From Brucella tritici (GTDB lineage Bacteria > Pseudomonadota > Alphaproteobacteria > Rhizobiales > Rhizobiaceae), in contig NZ_CADEAR010000004.1 of the NCBI RefSeq assembly GCF_902825325.1, positions 1-64,000 of the forward strand: a stretch of 64,000 nt of DNA, given 5' to 3'. A program made the translations under genes and the position numbers. Below the pieces are notes generated by a model, which was not told where the DNA came from, did no database searches, and saw nothing but the letters and a program-made list of their open reading frames with translations. How positions within the stretch are numbered: the first letter of the stretch is position 1; each line of letters opens with the position of its first letter. Positions 8,437-16,943 of this stretch are shown here, piece by piece.

Positions 8437-9108
8437 ATGGTTACGACTGAAAGCCTCAAATCCTACTTCGAAAAAGCGCGCCGTTTTGACCAGGAGCGGA
8501 TGATCCAGATAGAGCGATCGAACCGATTGGCGTGGTCTATCGCGTTGGCAGCAAGTCTGGTTGCGGTCGTCTCGATCCTGGCAGTTGCTGCGTTGACACC
8601 ATTGAAGACGGTGGAGCCCTTTGTTGTTCGTGTCGACAATTCGACCGGTATCGTCGATGTGGTTTCGGCGCTGACGTCAACCGCCGGGACTTACGATGAA
8701 GCGGTGACAAAATATTTTGCAGCGAGATATGTTCGTGCCCGCGAAGGTTATGTCTGGAGTGAGGCACAGACAAATTTCAGGACGGTCGCGCTCCTCTCTA
8801 CGCAAGCGGAGCAGGATCGCTTTGCGAGCCACTATCGCGGTAGCAATCCAGGTTCGCCGCAAGTCATCTATGGGCGTGCGGCGACGACCAAAATCAGGAT
8901 CGCTTCAATCTCGCTTATAAATCAGAACGTAGCGTCCGTGCGTTATATGCGCACCGTCACTCGAGGTGATGAAGTCCGGACGACACACTGGATCGCAAGC
9001 CTGACCTATGCCTACGCCAATGCACCCATGTCCTCCACGGATCGTCTTGTGAACCCGCTTGGCTTTGCGGTTAGCGAATATCGTTCGGATCCGGAGGCGA
9101 TCAATTGA
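8437..9108 (+). CDS. virB8: VirB8 inner-membrane bitopic protein
   Basis: Assembly factor of the inner-membrane complex. 223 residues from the ATG at 8437, which follows GAGGAG; the longer frame from 8359 would run back into virB7 and is rejected. A single membrane helix (residues about 30-52, WSIALAASLVAVVSILAVAAL) is followed by the NTF2-like periplasmic domain with VEPFVVRVDNSTGIVDVV and the Y-x-x-x-R-E-x-Y motif (YVRAREGYVW). The stop is embedded in the TTGA that starts virB9. Confidence 0.92.
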   Translation: MVTTESLKSYFEKARRFDQERMIQIERSNRLAWSIALAASLVAVVSILAVAALTPLKTVEPFVVRVDNSTGIVDVVSALTSTAGTYDEAVTKYFAARYVRAREGYVWSEAQTNFRTVALLSTQAEQDRFASHYRGSNPGSPQVIYGRAATTKIRIASISLINQNVASVRYMRTVTRGDEVRTTHWIASLTYAYANAPMSSTDRLVNPLGFAVSEYRSDPEAIN

Positions 9109-9959
9109 TAAGACAGACACTCCTTTTATCTGCACTGTGTTCAGGTGCCGCCTTTCCGGGGCATGCCCTCGAAATTCCGCACAGTGCCTCGCAGGATAGC
9201 CGCGTCCGCTTCGTCAATTATCAGCCCTTCAACATCACCAGGATCGTTGGTTCGTTAAGATCTTCTGTCCAGGTTGAGTTTGCTGCAGACGAAGAGATCG
9301 CCCATGTCGCGCTTGGCAACAGCGTTGCCTGGGAAGTTGCACCAGCCGGCAATATTCTGTTTCTAAAGCCGCGCGAAAAACAGCCGGTCACCAATATTTC
9401 CGTAGTAACGACCAGACGTGACGGTTCCACGCGCAGCTACCAGATGGAATTGACTGCGCGAGACGGAACCGTTGAGGTAGGCCAGAATACCTACTTCTAT
9501 GTGAAATTCCGGTATCCTGCAGATGAAGCAGACGCGCGACGACAGCAAGCTGCGGCACGTGCACGCGCTGCCAAGGCCAGGGAAGCTGACGATGTGCTGG
9601 CCCTCCATGAAGCCTATGGGCCTCGCAACTGGCGCTATTCGGCGCAGGGGCCCCAGTCGCTCGAACCGCAAACCGTCTACGATAACGGCAAGATCACGAC
9701 TTTCGCTTTCGTGGGCAATCAGGAAATGCCGGCAATCTATATCGAAAACCCGGATGGCTCAGAAAGCCTGGTGTCGAAATCTGTCGACGGCAACCTAGTC
9801 TTGGTTCACGCGATCAGCAGTAAGTTCATCCTGCGCCGCGGCAAGGACGTTTTGTGTGTTTTCAACGAAGCCTACAGCCGCGTCGGCATCAATCCGGATA
9901 CCAACACCACGTCACCCTCCGTAGAACGTGTCACGAGATCCGATCCCGCGGAACAATAA
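9105..9959 (+). CDS. virB9: VirB9 outer-membrane core-complex protein
   Basis: Part of the outer-membrane ring with VirB7 and VirB10. 284 residues with a signal peptide (residues 1-22, ending FPGHA-LEI) and the CagX/VirB9 pattern: an N-terminal beta domain ending NISVVTTRRDGSTRSYQMEL, a charged linker (RQQAAARARAAKAREADD) and a C-terminal domain with WRYSAQG and TFAFVGNQEMPAIYI. The start is an unusual TTG at 9105, overlapping the virB8 stop as TTGA, with GGAGG at 9093-9097 seven bases upstream; no ATG is available nearby. Confidence 0.92.
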   Translation: MIRQTLLLSALCSGAAFPGHALEIPHSASQDSRVRFVNYQPFNITRIVGSLRSSVQVEFAADEEIAHVALGNSVAWEVAPAGNILFLKPREKQPVTNISVVTTRRDGSTRSYQMELTARDGTVEVGQNTYFYVKFRYPADEADARRQQAAARARAAKAREADDVLALHEAYGPRNWRYSAQGPQSLEPQTVYDNGKITTFAFVGNQEMPAIYIENPDGSESLVSKSVDGNLVLVHAISSKFILRRGKDVLCVFNEAYSRVGINPDTNTTSPSVERVTRSDPAEQ

Positions 9960-9970
9960 AGGGGGAAAAC

Positions 9971-11149
9971 ATGGCAGACGAAGAAGAAGCCCGTATCCCC
10001 GGTGAGCGCACCGAGACGATCACCGATCAGCGCATCGACAGCAATCCGGTTGTCAAACGCGGCGCGATTGCACTCGCAGTAGTGGCGTTTATCGGCTTTG
10101 CCATCTGGTCTACTTCCGGAAAGGACAACAAGGATCAACGTACCGACCCTGAGCGTGTGATCATTCGCCAAACCAACGCTTTTGAGCCAGCAAAGGAGAA
10201 GGTGGAGCCAGTTGCGCCTGTGCCTGCGCCAAAGACGGTGCTTCCAACACCCACATTGGAGCCAGTTCCGGAAATAGAAGACAAGCTGCTCGATTCCGCA
10301 CGTCGGGCACCCGTTCTGGCCTATAGCCGGGAACAGGGTAAGTCACCGGTACGGCAAGCCGGTGACAATCCGGCACAATCGATAGATGGCAACTTCTTGC
10401 CGCTCGATAGCAACGCGATGAGCCAGGGCCAGGTGAGCAACGATGAGCAACGGTTCGATAGTCTATTGCGACCGACACGTCTTGAAGGCGCACGCGCAGG
10501 AACGCTTGGCAATCGTAATTTCATCGTCGCGATGGGAAACTCCATTCCTTGCGTGCTCGAGACCGCACTCGCTTCCGATCAACCAGGTTTCACGAGTTGC
10601 GTCATTGATAGAGACGTACTTTCCGACAATGGCAGGGTGGTATTGATGAAGAAAGGGACGCAGGTCGTTGGAGAGTACCGCGGAGGGCTTCAGCGTGGCC
10701 AGAAACGATTGCTCGTTTTGTGGAATAGAGCGAAGACGCCCGAAGGCGTGATCATCACGCTGGCATCTCCCGCGACCGACGCGCTTGGACGCTCTGGCTT
10801 CGATGGCCACATCGATAGGCATTGGTGGGAACGCTTTGGAAGCGCGTTGCTTTTGTCGATTGTGGGCGACGCAACCAGCTATGCCAACAGTCGTCTGCAG
10901 AATAGCGGTGTCGAAGCTCAAGACACCATGAGTGCCGGTCAGCAAGCAGCGGCAATCGCAGTCGAGAAGTCGATCGATATTCCCCCAACGCTAAACAAGC
11001 ACCAGGGCGAGATCGTCTCCATCTTCGTGGCTCGTGATCTCGATTTTTCGGATGTTTATCGCCTTCGCGTTACCGAACCGAAGAACCGCATCTTCGATCG
11101 GGCTGTGTTGGGTGATTTCAAGCCGGAAGCGAAAGTGGTGACGAAGTAA
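9971..11149 (+). CDS. virB10: VirB10 energy-sensing scaffold protein
   Basis: Spans both membranes and links the ATPases with the outer-membrane pore. 392 residues: a cytoplasmic N-terminus, a membrane helix (about residues 34-52, GAIALAVVAFIGFAIW), a Pro/Glu-rich periplasmic stretch (PVAPVPAPKTVLPTPTLEPV), and the TrbI/VirB10 C-terminal domain with FIVAMGNSIPCVLETALASD and GFDGHIDRHWWERFG. Begins 11 bases after virB9 with GGGGGAAA upstream. Confidence 0.94.
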   Translation: MADEEEARIPGERTETITDQRIDSNPVVKRGAIALAVVAFIGFAIWSTSGKDNKDQRTDPERVIIRQTNAFEPAKEKVEPVAPVPAPKTVLPTPTLEPVPEIEDKLLDSARRAPVLAYSREQGKSPVRQAGDNPAQSIDGNFLPLDSNAMSQGQVSNDEQRFDSLLRPTRLEGARAGTLGNRNFIVAMGNSIPCVLETALASDQPGFTSCVIDRDVLSDNGRVVLMKKGTQVVGEYRGGLQRGQKRLLVLWNRAKTPEGVIITLASPATDALGRSGFDGHIDRHWWERFGSALLLSIVGDATSYANSRLQNSGVEAQDTMSAGQQAAAIAVEKSIDIPPTLNKHQGEIVSIFVARDLDFSDVYRLRVTEPKNRIFDRAVLGDFKPEAKVVTK

Positions 11150-11161
11150 AGGTAGTAAAGG

Positions 11162-12166
11162 ATGGACAGCACGAATGCGGCAGTCGTTCGCGAACTGTTG
11201 TCACCAATTGCAATCTTTCTCCAGGACAGGTCGCTTTATGAAGTGATTATCAATAAGCCTGGGCAGGTACTGACAGAAGGACCCGATGGATGGTGCTCCC
11301 ATGATGCACCGGGTCTGACCTTCGAAAGGCTCATGCGTCTTGCAAGGGCCGTTGCTACATTCTCGAACCAGTCTATCGATGAAAAGCGGCCAATTCTTTC
11401 GGCGACGCTTCCAGACGATGAACGCATTCAAATCGTCATACCGCCTGCTACCACGAATGCCACGGTCAGCATCACGATCCGCAAGCCTTCATCGGTGGAC
11501 CTCGCGCTTGAGGACCTGGAAGCTAATGGCTTCTTTTCCGAAGCGAGAAGCACAAGCGCAGCCTGTTCAGGACCAGAAACCAAACTGGCGGAGTTATATC
11601 GCAACGGCGAGTATAAGTTGTTTCTGCAGCACGCTGTCATTGCTCGTAAGAATGTCGTAATTTCCGGCGCTACGGGTTCTGCCAAAACAACCCTTGCAAA
11701 GGCCCTGATCAAACACATCCCCCATCACGAACGAGTGATTTCGATCGAGGACACACCAGAGCTGGTTATTCCTCAGCCCAATCATGTCCGTCTGTTCTAT
11801 TCGAAGGGCGGGCAGGGGCTATCCGGGGTCGGCCCCTGCGAGCTTCTGGAATCCTGTCTTCGCATGCGACCGGACCGTATTCTTTTGCAGGAACTGAGGG
11901 ATGGTACTGCATTTTATTATATCCGAAACGTGAACTCGGGACATCCCGGCTCGATCACCACCGTTCATGCCGGATCGACACAACTCGCATTCGAGCAACT
12001 CGCCACCCTCGTCAAAGAATCGGAGGCGGGACGTGCTCTTGAGCGCGTCGAAGTGCTTTCGTCACTTAAGATTGCCATTGATATCGTGGTTCAATGCAGG
12101 CGAATTGACGGATCTTTCAGGGCTACGGAGATTTACTTTCGCGACGAGATGGAAAGCTGGGCCTGA
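11162..12166 (+). CDS. virB11: VirB11 traffic ATPase with Ala in the P-loop
   Basis: Hexameric ATPase at the inner-membrane face that switches the channel between pilus assembly and DNA transfer. 334 residues. Family motifs: SIEDTPELVI (Asp box), LLQELRDGTAFYYIRN (Walker B region) and HPGSITTVHAGS (His box). The Walker A segment reads SGATGSAKTTLAKAL, residues about 169-176, so the invariant Gly before the catalytic Lys is Ala174 (codon gcc at 11681-11683). Lys and Thr are kept. This could lower nucleotide turnover or be a tolerated variant of this branch. Last complete gene of the virB operon. Confidence 0.93.
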   Translation: MDSTNAAVVRELLSPIAIFLQDRSLYEVIINKPGQVLTEGPDGWCSHDAPGLTFERLMRLARAVATFSNQSIDEKRPILSATLPDDERIQIVIPPATTNATVSITIRKPSSVDLALEDLEANGFFSEARSTSAACSGPETKLAELYRNGEYKLFLQHAVIARKNVVISGATGSAKTTLAKALIKHIPHHERVISIEDTPELVIPQPNHVRLFYSKGGQGLSGVGPCELLESCLRMRPDRILLQELRDGTAFYYIRNVNSGHPGSITTVHAGSTQLAFEQLATLVKESEAGRALERVEVLSSLKIAIDIVVQCRRIDGSFRATEIYFRDEMESWA

Positions 12167-12171
12167 AATTC

Positions 12172-12294
12172 ATGGGTGTCGTCTTTCTTGCTCCAGCCAA
12201 GGATGCAAGCACTTTGCCTCGCAAAAGGCAGTTCCAGCACAAAATCGGCGCAGAGTATCGTGCAAACTTCAATCTCGGTTTGACTGTAATCTAA
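12172..12294 (+). CDS. Very short ORF after virB11 (doubtful)
   Basis: A 40-codon frame (starts MGVVFLAPAKDASTLP, ends NFNLGLTVI) begins 5 bases after the virB11 stop. No good ribosome-binding site is seen and I do not recognise the product. It may be the stub of a former operon gene cut off when the LysR/amidohydrolase/AbgT cluster became joined here, or chance. Confidence 0.2.
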   Translation: MGVVFLAPAKDASTLPRKRQFQHKIGAEYRANFNLGLTVI

Positions 12295-12308
12295 TGCTCC
12301 AGCCACGA

Positions 12309-13202
12309 TCAGCGCTCAATCACCGATTGACCAAGGAAGTCCAGAAATGCAGCAATGCTTCGCGGAAGGTTTCGTCCCTGCATGGTTACAATTTGCAGCA
12401 CACTGGCTTTCATGGTCTCGTCAACTACAGGAATGGCAACAATGTTTTCCGGAAGGGTATTGTCCTTGCTGCCGGCTGAACTGGAAAACATAATCGTTTC
12501 CGCAGCGAAGGCGAATACTTTCAGAGTTGCCATGGAATTGGTGGAAAAAACGGGATCCATTACCAGTCCCTTGGTAGCCAGAGCGGTGTCGATGAGCTGG
12601 CGCTGGGTTCGACCCTTGTCAGGCATGGCCATCGGTTCTGTTGAAAGATCTGCAAGTGTAACCTGTTTCCGCCGGGCCAGCGGATGGGAGCGTGGAATCA
12701 GGGCGTACATTGGCCTTCTGGCGATACGCTCTATTTTCACCCCGGCAGGTGCGGAATAACTGTAGGTAATGCCGATATCAGCGTTGCCTTCATTGACGCG
12801 TTCGCAAATTTCTGACGAGTTTCCCACCCACACATGAAAAAGAACGCCCGGAAACTGCGCACGAAAATCAGCAATGATACGCGCCAGGCGGTCGACTGCG
12901 AAGCCCTCGTAAGTTGCGACACGCACTAGCCCGCGCTGTGGTCCGCGCATTTCCCGCACGTCAGCCAAAGCGCGTTCGGTATCCAATGCGATACGCCTGA
13001 CATGCTTGACCAGCAGTTCGCCTGCCGGGCTCAAAACCATCCCGCGCGGTCTGCGTTCGAACAGTTCCACAGCAAGCTCGGTTTCCAGTCGCGATATCTG
13101 GCGACTGATCGCTGAACCCGAGACGTTCAACTGTGCGGAGGCCTCGGTTATCGAGCCTGTTCGGGCTACCTCCAGAAAATAGCGCAAGGCAATGTGCTGC
13201 AT
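12309..13202 (-). CDS. LysR-type regulator of the abg-like cluster
   Basis: DNA-binding regulator, probably effector-dependent. 297 residues from the ATG at 13202 (MQHIALRYFLEVARTG); an upstream in-frame start at 13232 is less typical. The N-terminal helix-turn-helix (SITEASAQLNVSGSAISRQI) and the substrate-binding domain with GNADIGITYS follow LysR rules. It is divergent from the amidohydrolase/AbgT pair with 141 bases between starts, the same layout as abgR and abgABT of Escherichia coli, so control of that pair is inferred. Confidence 0.88.
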   Translation of the reverse strand: MQHIALRYFLEVARTGSITEASAQLNVSGSAISRQISRLETELAVELFERRPRGMVLSPAGELLVKHVRRIALDTERALADVREMRGPQRGLVRVATYEGFAVDRLARIIADFRAQFPGVLFHVWVGNSSEICERVNEGNADIGITYSYSAPAGVKIERIARRPMYALIPRSHPLARRKQVTLADLSTEPMAMPDKGRTQRQLIDTALATKGLVMDPVFSTNSMATLKVFAFAAETIMFSSSAGSKDNTLPENIVAIPVVDETMKASVLQIVTMQGRNLPRSIAAFLDFLGQSVIER

Positions 13203-13343
13203 AACGGCCTTTCTGCTTTGCCAAAAACGCAACGATATGAACTAATTTATGAAATTGTGGCATGTCTATCCGCTTGATATCAAGCCTGAACTGAGGATCG
13301 AGGGCCCTTAACGTCCCGATATTTCGCTTTCAGGGAGGTTTTA

Positions 13344-14504
13344 ATGTCTGTTTTCACCAGTGAGGCCATTGCCGATGCAACGGCTATTCGCCAACAATTG
13401 CACAGCAATCCCGAGCTCAAGTATGAGGAACATGCAACGAGTGATCTGGTCGCTGAATTCCTGAAACAGCGCGGCTATGAGGTCAAAACCGGTCTCGCCC
13501 AGACGGGTGTACTTGCCATCCTTGATACAGGGCGCCCCGGTTCCTCAATCGGCTTTCGTGCCGATATGGACGCATTGCCTATCCAGGAAGAAACAGGCCT
13601 GACTTACGCTTCGAAGACACCCGGCAAAATGCATGCGTGCGGCCACGACGGGCATACTGCTTCGCTGTTGTTGGCGGCGGACAAACTTGCGCGGCATCAC
13701 GAGCATCTTTCTGGTCGGATTACGCTGTTGTTCCAGCCAGCAGAAGAAGGCGGCCTTGGGGCTGCACGCATGATCGAAGAAGGTGCACTGGACCGGGTCG
13801 AGACCATTTTTGGTTATCATAACCGGCCCGGTTACCCATTAGGGCGGGTCTTTGCCAAGGCCGGACCTGCGATGGGTGGAAGTTCGCTTTATGAGGTCAC
13901 CATAACGGGTAAGGGTGGTCATGCTTCCCGCCCCGACCTGGCCATCGATCCGATATTTATCGGAGCAGGAGTTATTCAATCGTTGCAAAGTGTCATTGCT
14001 CGACGCGTGTCACCGCTGGATTCAGGTGTCGTTACGGTTACCCAGTTCCATGGCGGCAATAGTCACAACGTCATTCCAGGCCAGGCAACAATGATGATCA
14101 ACACGCGCGATGGCTCGCCTGAGGCTGCAGCGACAATCGACAGGGAACTTCGCCGGGTCGTTGCGCAGACTTGCGAGGCCTATGGTGCAAGCGTCAGACT
14201 AGAACAGACAATGCGGATTCCGCCTGTTGTCAATGACAGCGATGAAACGGACTTTACAATAAAGGTTGCTGTCGAGAGATTCGGCGCTGAAAACGCCGGT
14301 TTCATGCATCAATTGCCCACGATGGGTGCGGAGGATTTTGCATTCTATCTGGAAAAGATTCCCGGTTGCTTCTTCTTTGTCGGTAACGGTGAAGATAGCG
14401 CCTACCTCCACCATCCGCATTACAACTATCGCGACGAGATATTGCCGGTGGCGGCAGGCATGTTCGTCGCAATAGCTGAACAGCGCCTCAAAACAAATCC
14501 TTGA
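13344..14504 (+). CDS. M20D-family amidohydrolase (AbgA/AbgB or hippurate hydrolase-like)
   Basis: Metal-dependent hydrolase cleaving an N-acyl amino acid or similar amide; coupled to AbgT, p-aminobenzoyl-glutamate or another aryl/acyl amide is a plausible substrate. 386 residues. Metal and active-site motifs: FRADMDALPIQEETGL, HACGHDGH (about residues 99-106), FQPAEEGG, HNRPG and GAEDFAFYLEKIPG. The dimerisation domain contains GKGGHASRPD. A strong ribosome-binding site (AGGGAGG) precedes the ATG. Substrate is not determined by the sequence. Confidence 0.88.
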   Translation: MSVFTSEAIADATAIRQQLHSNPELKYEEHATSDLVAEFLKQRGYEVKTGLAQTGVLAILDTGRPGSSIGFRADMDALPIQEETGLTYASKTPGKMHACGHDGHTASLLLAADKLARHHEHLSGRITLLFQPAEEGGLGAARMIEEGALDRVETIFGYHNRPGYPLGRVFAKAGPAMGGSSLYEVTITGKGGHASRPDLAIDPIFIGAGVIQSLQSVIARRVSPLDSGVVTVTQFHGGNSHNVIPGQATMMINTRDGSPEAAATIDRELRRVVAQTCEAYGASVRLEQTMRIPPVVNDSDETDFTIKVAVERFGAENAGFMHQLPTMGAEDFAFYLEKIPGCFFFVGNGEDSAYLHHPHYNYRDEILPVAAGMFVAIAEQRLKTNP

Positions 14505-14638
14505 AAAGCCGGCTTCAGGTTGCGGTTTAACCCCTCTGCTTGAAGCCATTCATCATGAAGCCGACCCTGCGCTGTCGGGAGGAACCGCATTACAAGGTGC
14601 GGATCGGACAGTACAGGGCCTGGAAGGGAAGAATTAAT

Positions 14639-16129
14639 ATGCAACGTTTTTTCAATGCGATCGAACGGGCAGGCAATAAACTGCCGCATCCCGTCATCCT
14701 TTTCGCATCTCTTTGTGTTGTCGTCGCGCTTTTATCATGGGTTCTGGCAATCTACGGCGTATCAGGAGTAAATCCGAAAACCGGCGCAAGCGTCACCGTC
14801 AAAAGCCTCGTGTCTGGCGAAGGACTGGTATTTGCTCTGACCACCGTGGCCAAGAATTTTGTGATGTTTCCACCACTCGGTGTGGTGCTCGTTATCATGC
14901 TTGCCATCGGAGTTGCGGACAAGACAGGTCTTATTGCTGCACTGATGCAAGTCAGCGTGATGAAGGCCCCTCGCTATCTGACTACATTCGTCATTTTTCT
15001 GGTTGGTATGTGCAGCCACGTTGCGTCTGATGCGGCCTATATAATCCTCATCCCGCTTTCAGCGATGATTTTCCAGGCAATGGGCCGGAATCCTCTGGTG
15101 GGTGCAGTGACAGGATATGTAGCTGTCGGAGCTGGCTATGATGCGAGCCTGCTGATCACGCCGGCAGACGTTATACTCTCAGGCATTACAACAAGTGCTG
15201 CACACACTGTCGATGCAAACGCATACGTATCGCCTATCGACAACTACTATTTCATTGCATCCTCAGCGGTCATACTTTCAATTGTTGGTGCATTCATTAT
15301 CGAGCGAATTGTTGAACCCATGGCTGGCACCTATCGTGGTAGCGTGGTGCTCGATGTTCATCCTGTCAGTGAACTGGAGCTGAAAGGGTTGAAGCGCGTT
15401 GGCTGGGCAACGCTGGCACTCATAGCCATCATAGTCGCAGCCGTAGTGCCTGCCGGATCGCCGCTTCGCAATGAAAATGGTGGACTGGTGCCTTCACCAT
15501 TACTGGAAAGCGCAGTGGCTATTTTTGCCATATTCTTCCTCTTCCTCGGCTGGATCTATGGCCGGACTGTCGGTAAAATCAAAACTTCACAAGATGGCAT
15601 AAACTTCATGGCAGAAGCAGTGAAGGAGCTTGCACCGACATTGGTTCTGTTCTTTGCCATTTCGCAGTTCCTTGCCTGGTTCAAGTGGACAAACCTGGGC
15701 GAGTGGATCGCCGTAGGCGGCTCTCACATGCTCGATGCCAGCGGATTTGGCGGTATCCCGCTTCTGGTGTCGTTTGTCGTACTGGCTACTGTCATGAACC
15801 TGTTTATCACGTCGGGGTCTGCACAATGGTCCTTGATGGCACCAATTTTCGTGCCGATGATGATGCTGGTTGGATTCGAACCGGCACTCATCCAGGCAGC
15901 TTTCCGCATCGCTGACTCCTCCACCAATATCGTGACGCCGATGAGCCCCTATTTCGCGGTCTGCCTCGCATTCTTGCAGCGGTATCAAAAGGATGCGGGT
16001 ATCGGTACACTTGCGTCGATGACAATTCCCGTCGCACTCGGTTTTCTTGTCTCGTGGTTGTTGTTCCTTATCCTTTGGATGGAACTCGGTCTGCCGATTG
16101 CACCGGGCGTGGGATTGTTTATCCAGTAG
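14639..16129 (+). CDS. AbgT-family transporter
   Basis: Inner-membrane transporter of 496 residues with about 12 hydrophobic helices. The N-terminus FNAIERAGNKLPHPVILF is the AbgT signature, and further family landmarks are HVASDAAYIILIPLSAMIF, AGYDASLLITPADVIL and the late ADSSTNIVTPMSPYF. Family members import p-aminobenzoyl-glutamate in E. coli or export sulfonamides in Neisseria, so direction and substrate remain open. The ATG at 14639 follows GGAAGGGA; earlier in-frame codons lack the family pattern. It forms a pair with the amidohydrolase 134 bases upstream. Confidence 0.9.
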   Translation: MQRFFNAIERAGNKLPHPVILFASLCVVVALLSWVLAIYGVSGVNPKTGASVTVKSLVSGEGLVFALTTVAKNFVMFPPLGVVLVIMLAIGVADKTGLIAALMQVSVMKAPRYLTTFVIFLVGMCSHVASDAAYIILIPLSAMIFQAMGRNPLVGAVTGYVAVGAGYDASLLITPADVILSGITTSAAHTVDANAYVSPIDNYYFIASSAVILSIVGAFIIERIVEPMAGTYRGSVVLDVHPVSELELKGLKRVGWATLALIAIIVAAVVPAGSPLRNENGGLVPSPLLESAVAIFAIFFLFLGWIYGRTVGKIKTSQDGINFMAEAVKELAPTLVLFFAISQFLAWFKWTNLGEWIAVGGSHMLDASGFGGIPLLVSFVVLATVMNLFITSGSAQWSLMAPIFVPMMMLVGFEPALIQAAFRIADSSTNIVTPMSPYFAVCLAFLQRYQKDAGIGTLASMTIPVALGFLVSWLLFLILWMELGLPIAPGVGLFIQ

Positions 16130-16134
16130 CAAGT

Positions 16135-16153
16135 CGCCGCGCGTTCCGCGGCG
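16135..16153. terminator. GC-rich hairpin directly after abgT-like gene
   Basis: CGCCGCG (16135-16141) and CGCGGCG (16147-16153) form a 7-bp GC-only stem with a 5-base loop, 5 bases after the transporter stop. There is no T tract, so it may be a transcript-stabilising or pause hairpin rather than a full terminator. Confidence 0.45.
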
Positions 16154-16181
16154 CAGCCGGCAAAAAAACATCTGCATCAGA

Positions 16182-16207
16182 GCTCCCTGGCAATATTGTC
16201 AGGGAGC
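16182..16207. terminator. 26-bp near-perfect palindrome downstream of the AbgT gene
   Basis: GCTCCCTG (16182-16189) pairs with CAGGGAGC (16200-16207), and the centre gCAATATTGt continues the dyad with a single G-T wobble. It forms a 12- to 13-bp stem, a strong candidate for the 3' end of the abg-like transcript. It lacks a T tract on the plus strand. Confidence 0.5.
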
Positions 16208-16339
16208 CGATTGGCAAATCCCGCCACTTTTGGTCAAACGCAGGATTTCAGGCTCGTGTGAAATGAGGCTGCCAGCTTTTCTGGTGCGGTGTGGACAGTA
16301 CAGAAGCAGTTTGGCTCCAGAGAATCCATCTTTATATTT

Positions 16340-16930
16340 TCAGCATTCCACTGATGGTCGAGACCATCGCTCGCGCAATGCCTCGCGTGCTCTGTTAAAC
16401 GGTTTAATCAGGTAATCCAGCACAGTTTTGCTGCCTGTATTGATATCAGTGGCAGCTACCATGCGCGGGACGATCGAAAAACGTTCGCCACTTTTTGTTA
16501 AAAAGTGCATCTGTCTTGATGAAAGCCCGATAGTAGAATTCCTCCGGCTTGATTTCATCCTGAATCGTATCGGGTGAAATACTCCCCACTTCCCTTTTTA
16601 AGCTGCCCTATATCGCATAGTCATAGGCTGTTATCTTGACCGTTGCGGGCTGGCCGGGATGGATGTAGGCAATGTCACGCGGAGAATGCGAGCCTCGATA
16701 AGAAGCTGCTCATCCAGCGGAGCAATAATCATCAGTTTGCCATTGGGAGGAACCACGCCACTTATTGTCGAAACTTCGATGTTCTTTACAGTCCCTCCCA
16801 TAGTTCAGAAGGGTGATCGTGGTCGGGTCCAAAGGGGAGACTACATTGCGAATGCGCCTTTCGTTGGCGGAACTGAAGCTCAACCAGGTCAATGAGCGTA
16901 TCGAATCCGGTGAACTTTGTTTTGGTCCTG
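16340..16930 (-). pseudogene. Decayed HlyD-family membrane-fusion protein (type I secretion adaptor)
   Basis: Minus-strand pieces in different frames match the C-terminal half of HlyD/PrtE adaptors in the right order: TVKNIEVSTISGVVPPNGKL and IIAPLDEQLLIEARI (about 16770-16690), QPATVKITAYDYAI followed by an in-frame stop (about 16650-16610), VGSISPDTIQDEIKPEEFYY (about 16580-16520), and after another frameshift IVPRMVAATDINTGSK and TVLDYLIKPFNRAREALRER (about 16470-16365). At least two frame changes and one stop are needed, so it is not functional. The N-terminal half is absent: the sequence runs straight into the 3' end of virD4. A scar of an earlier rearrangement. Confidence 0.8.
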
Positions 16931-16943
16931 ACGCCTGCACGGG

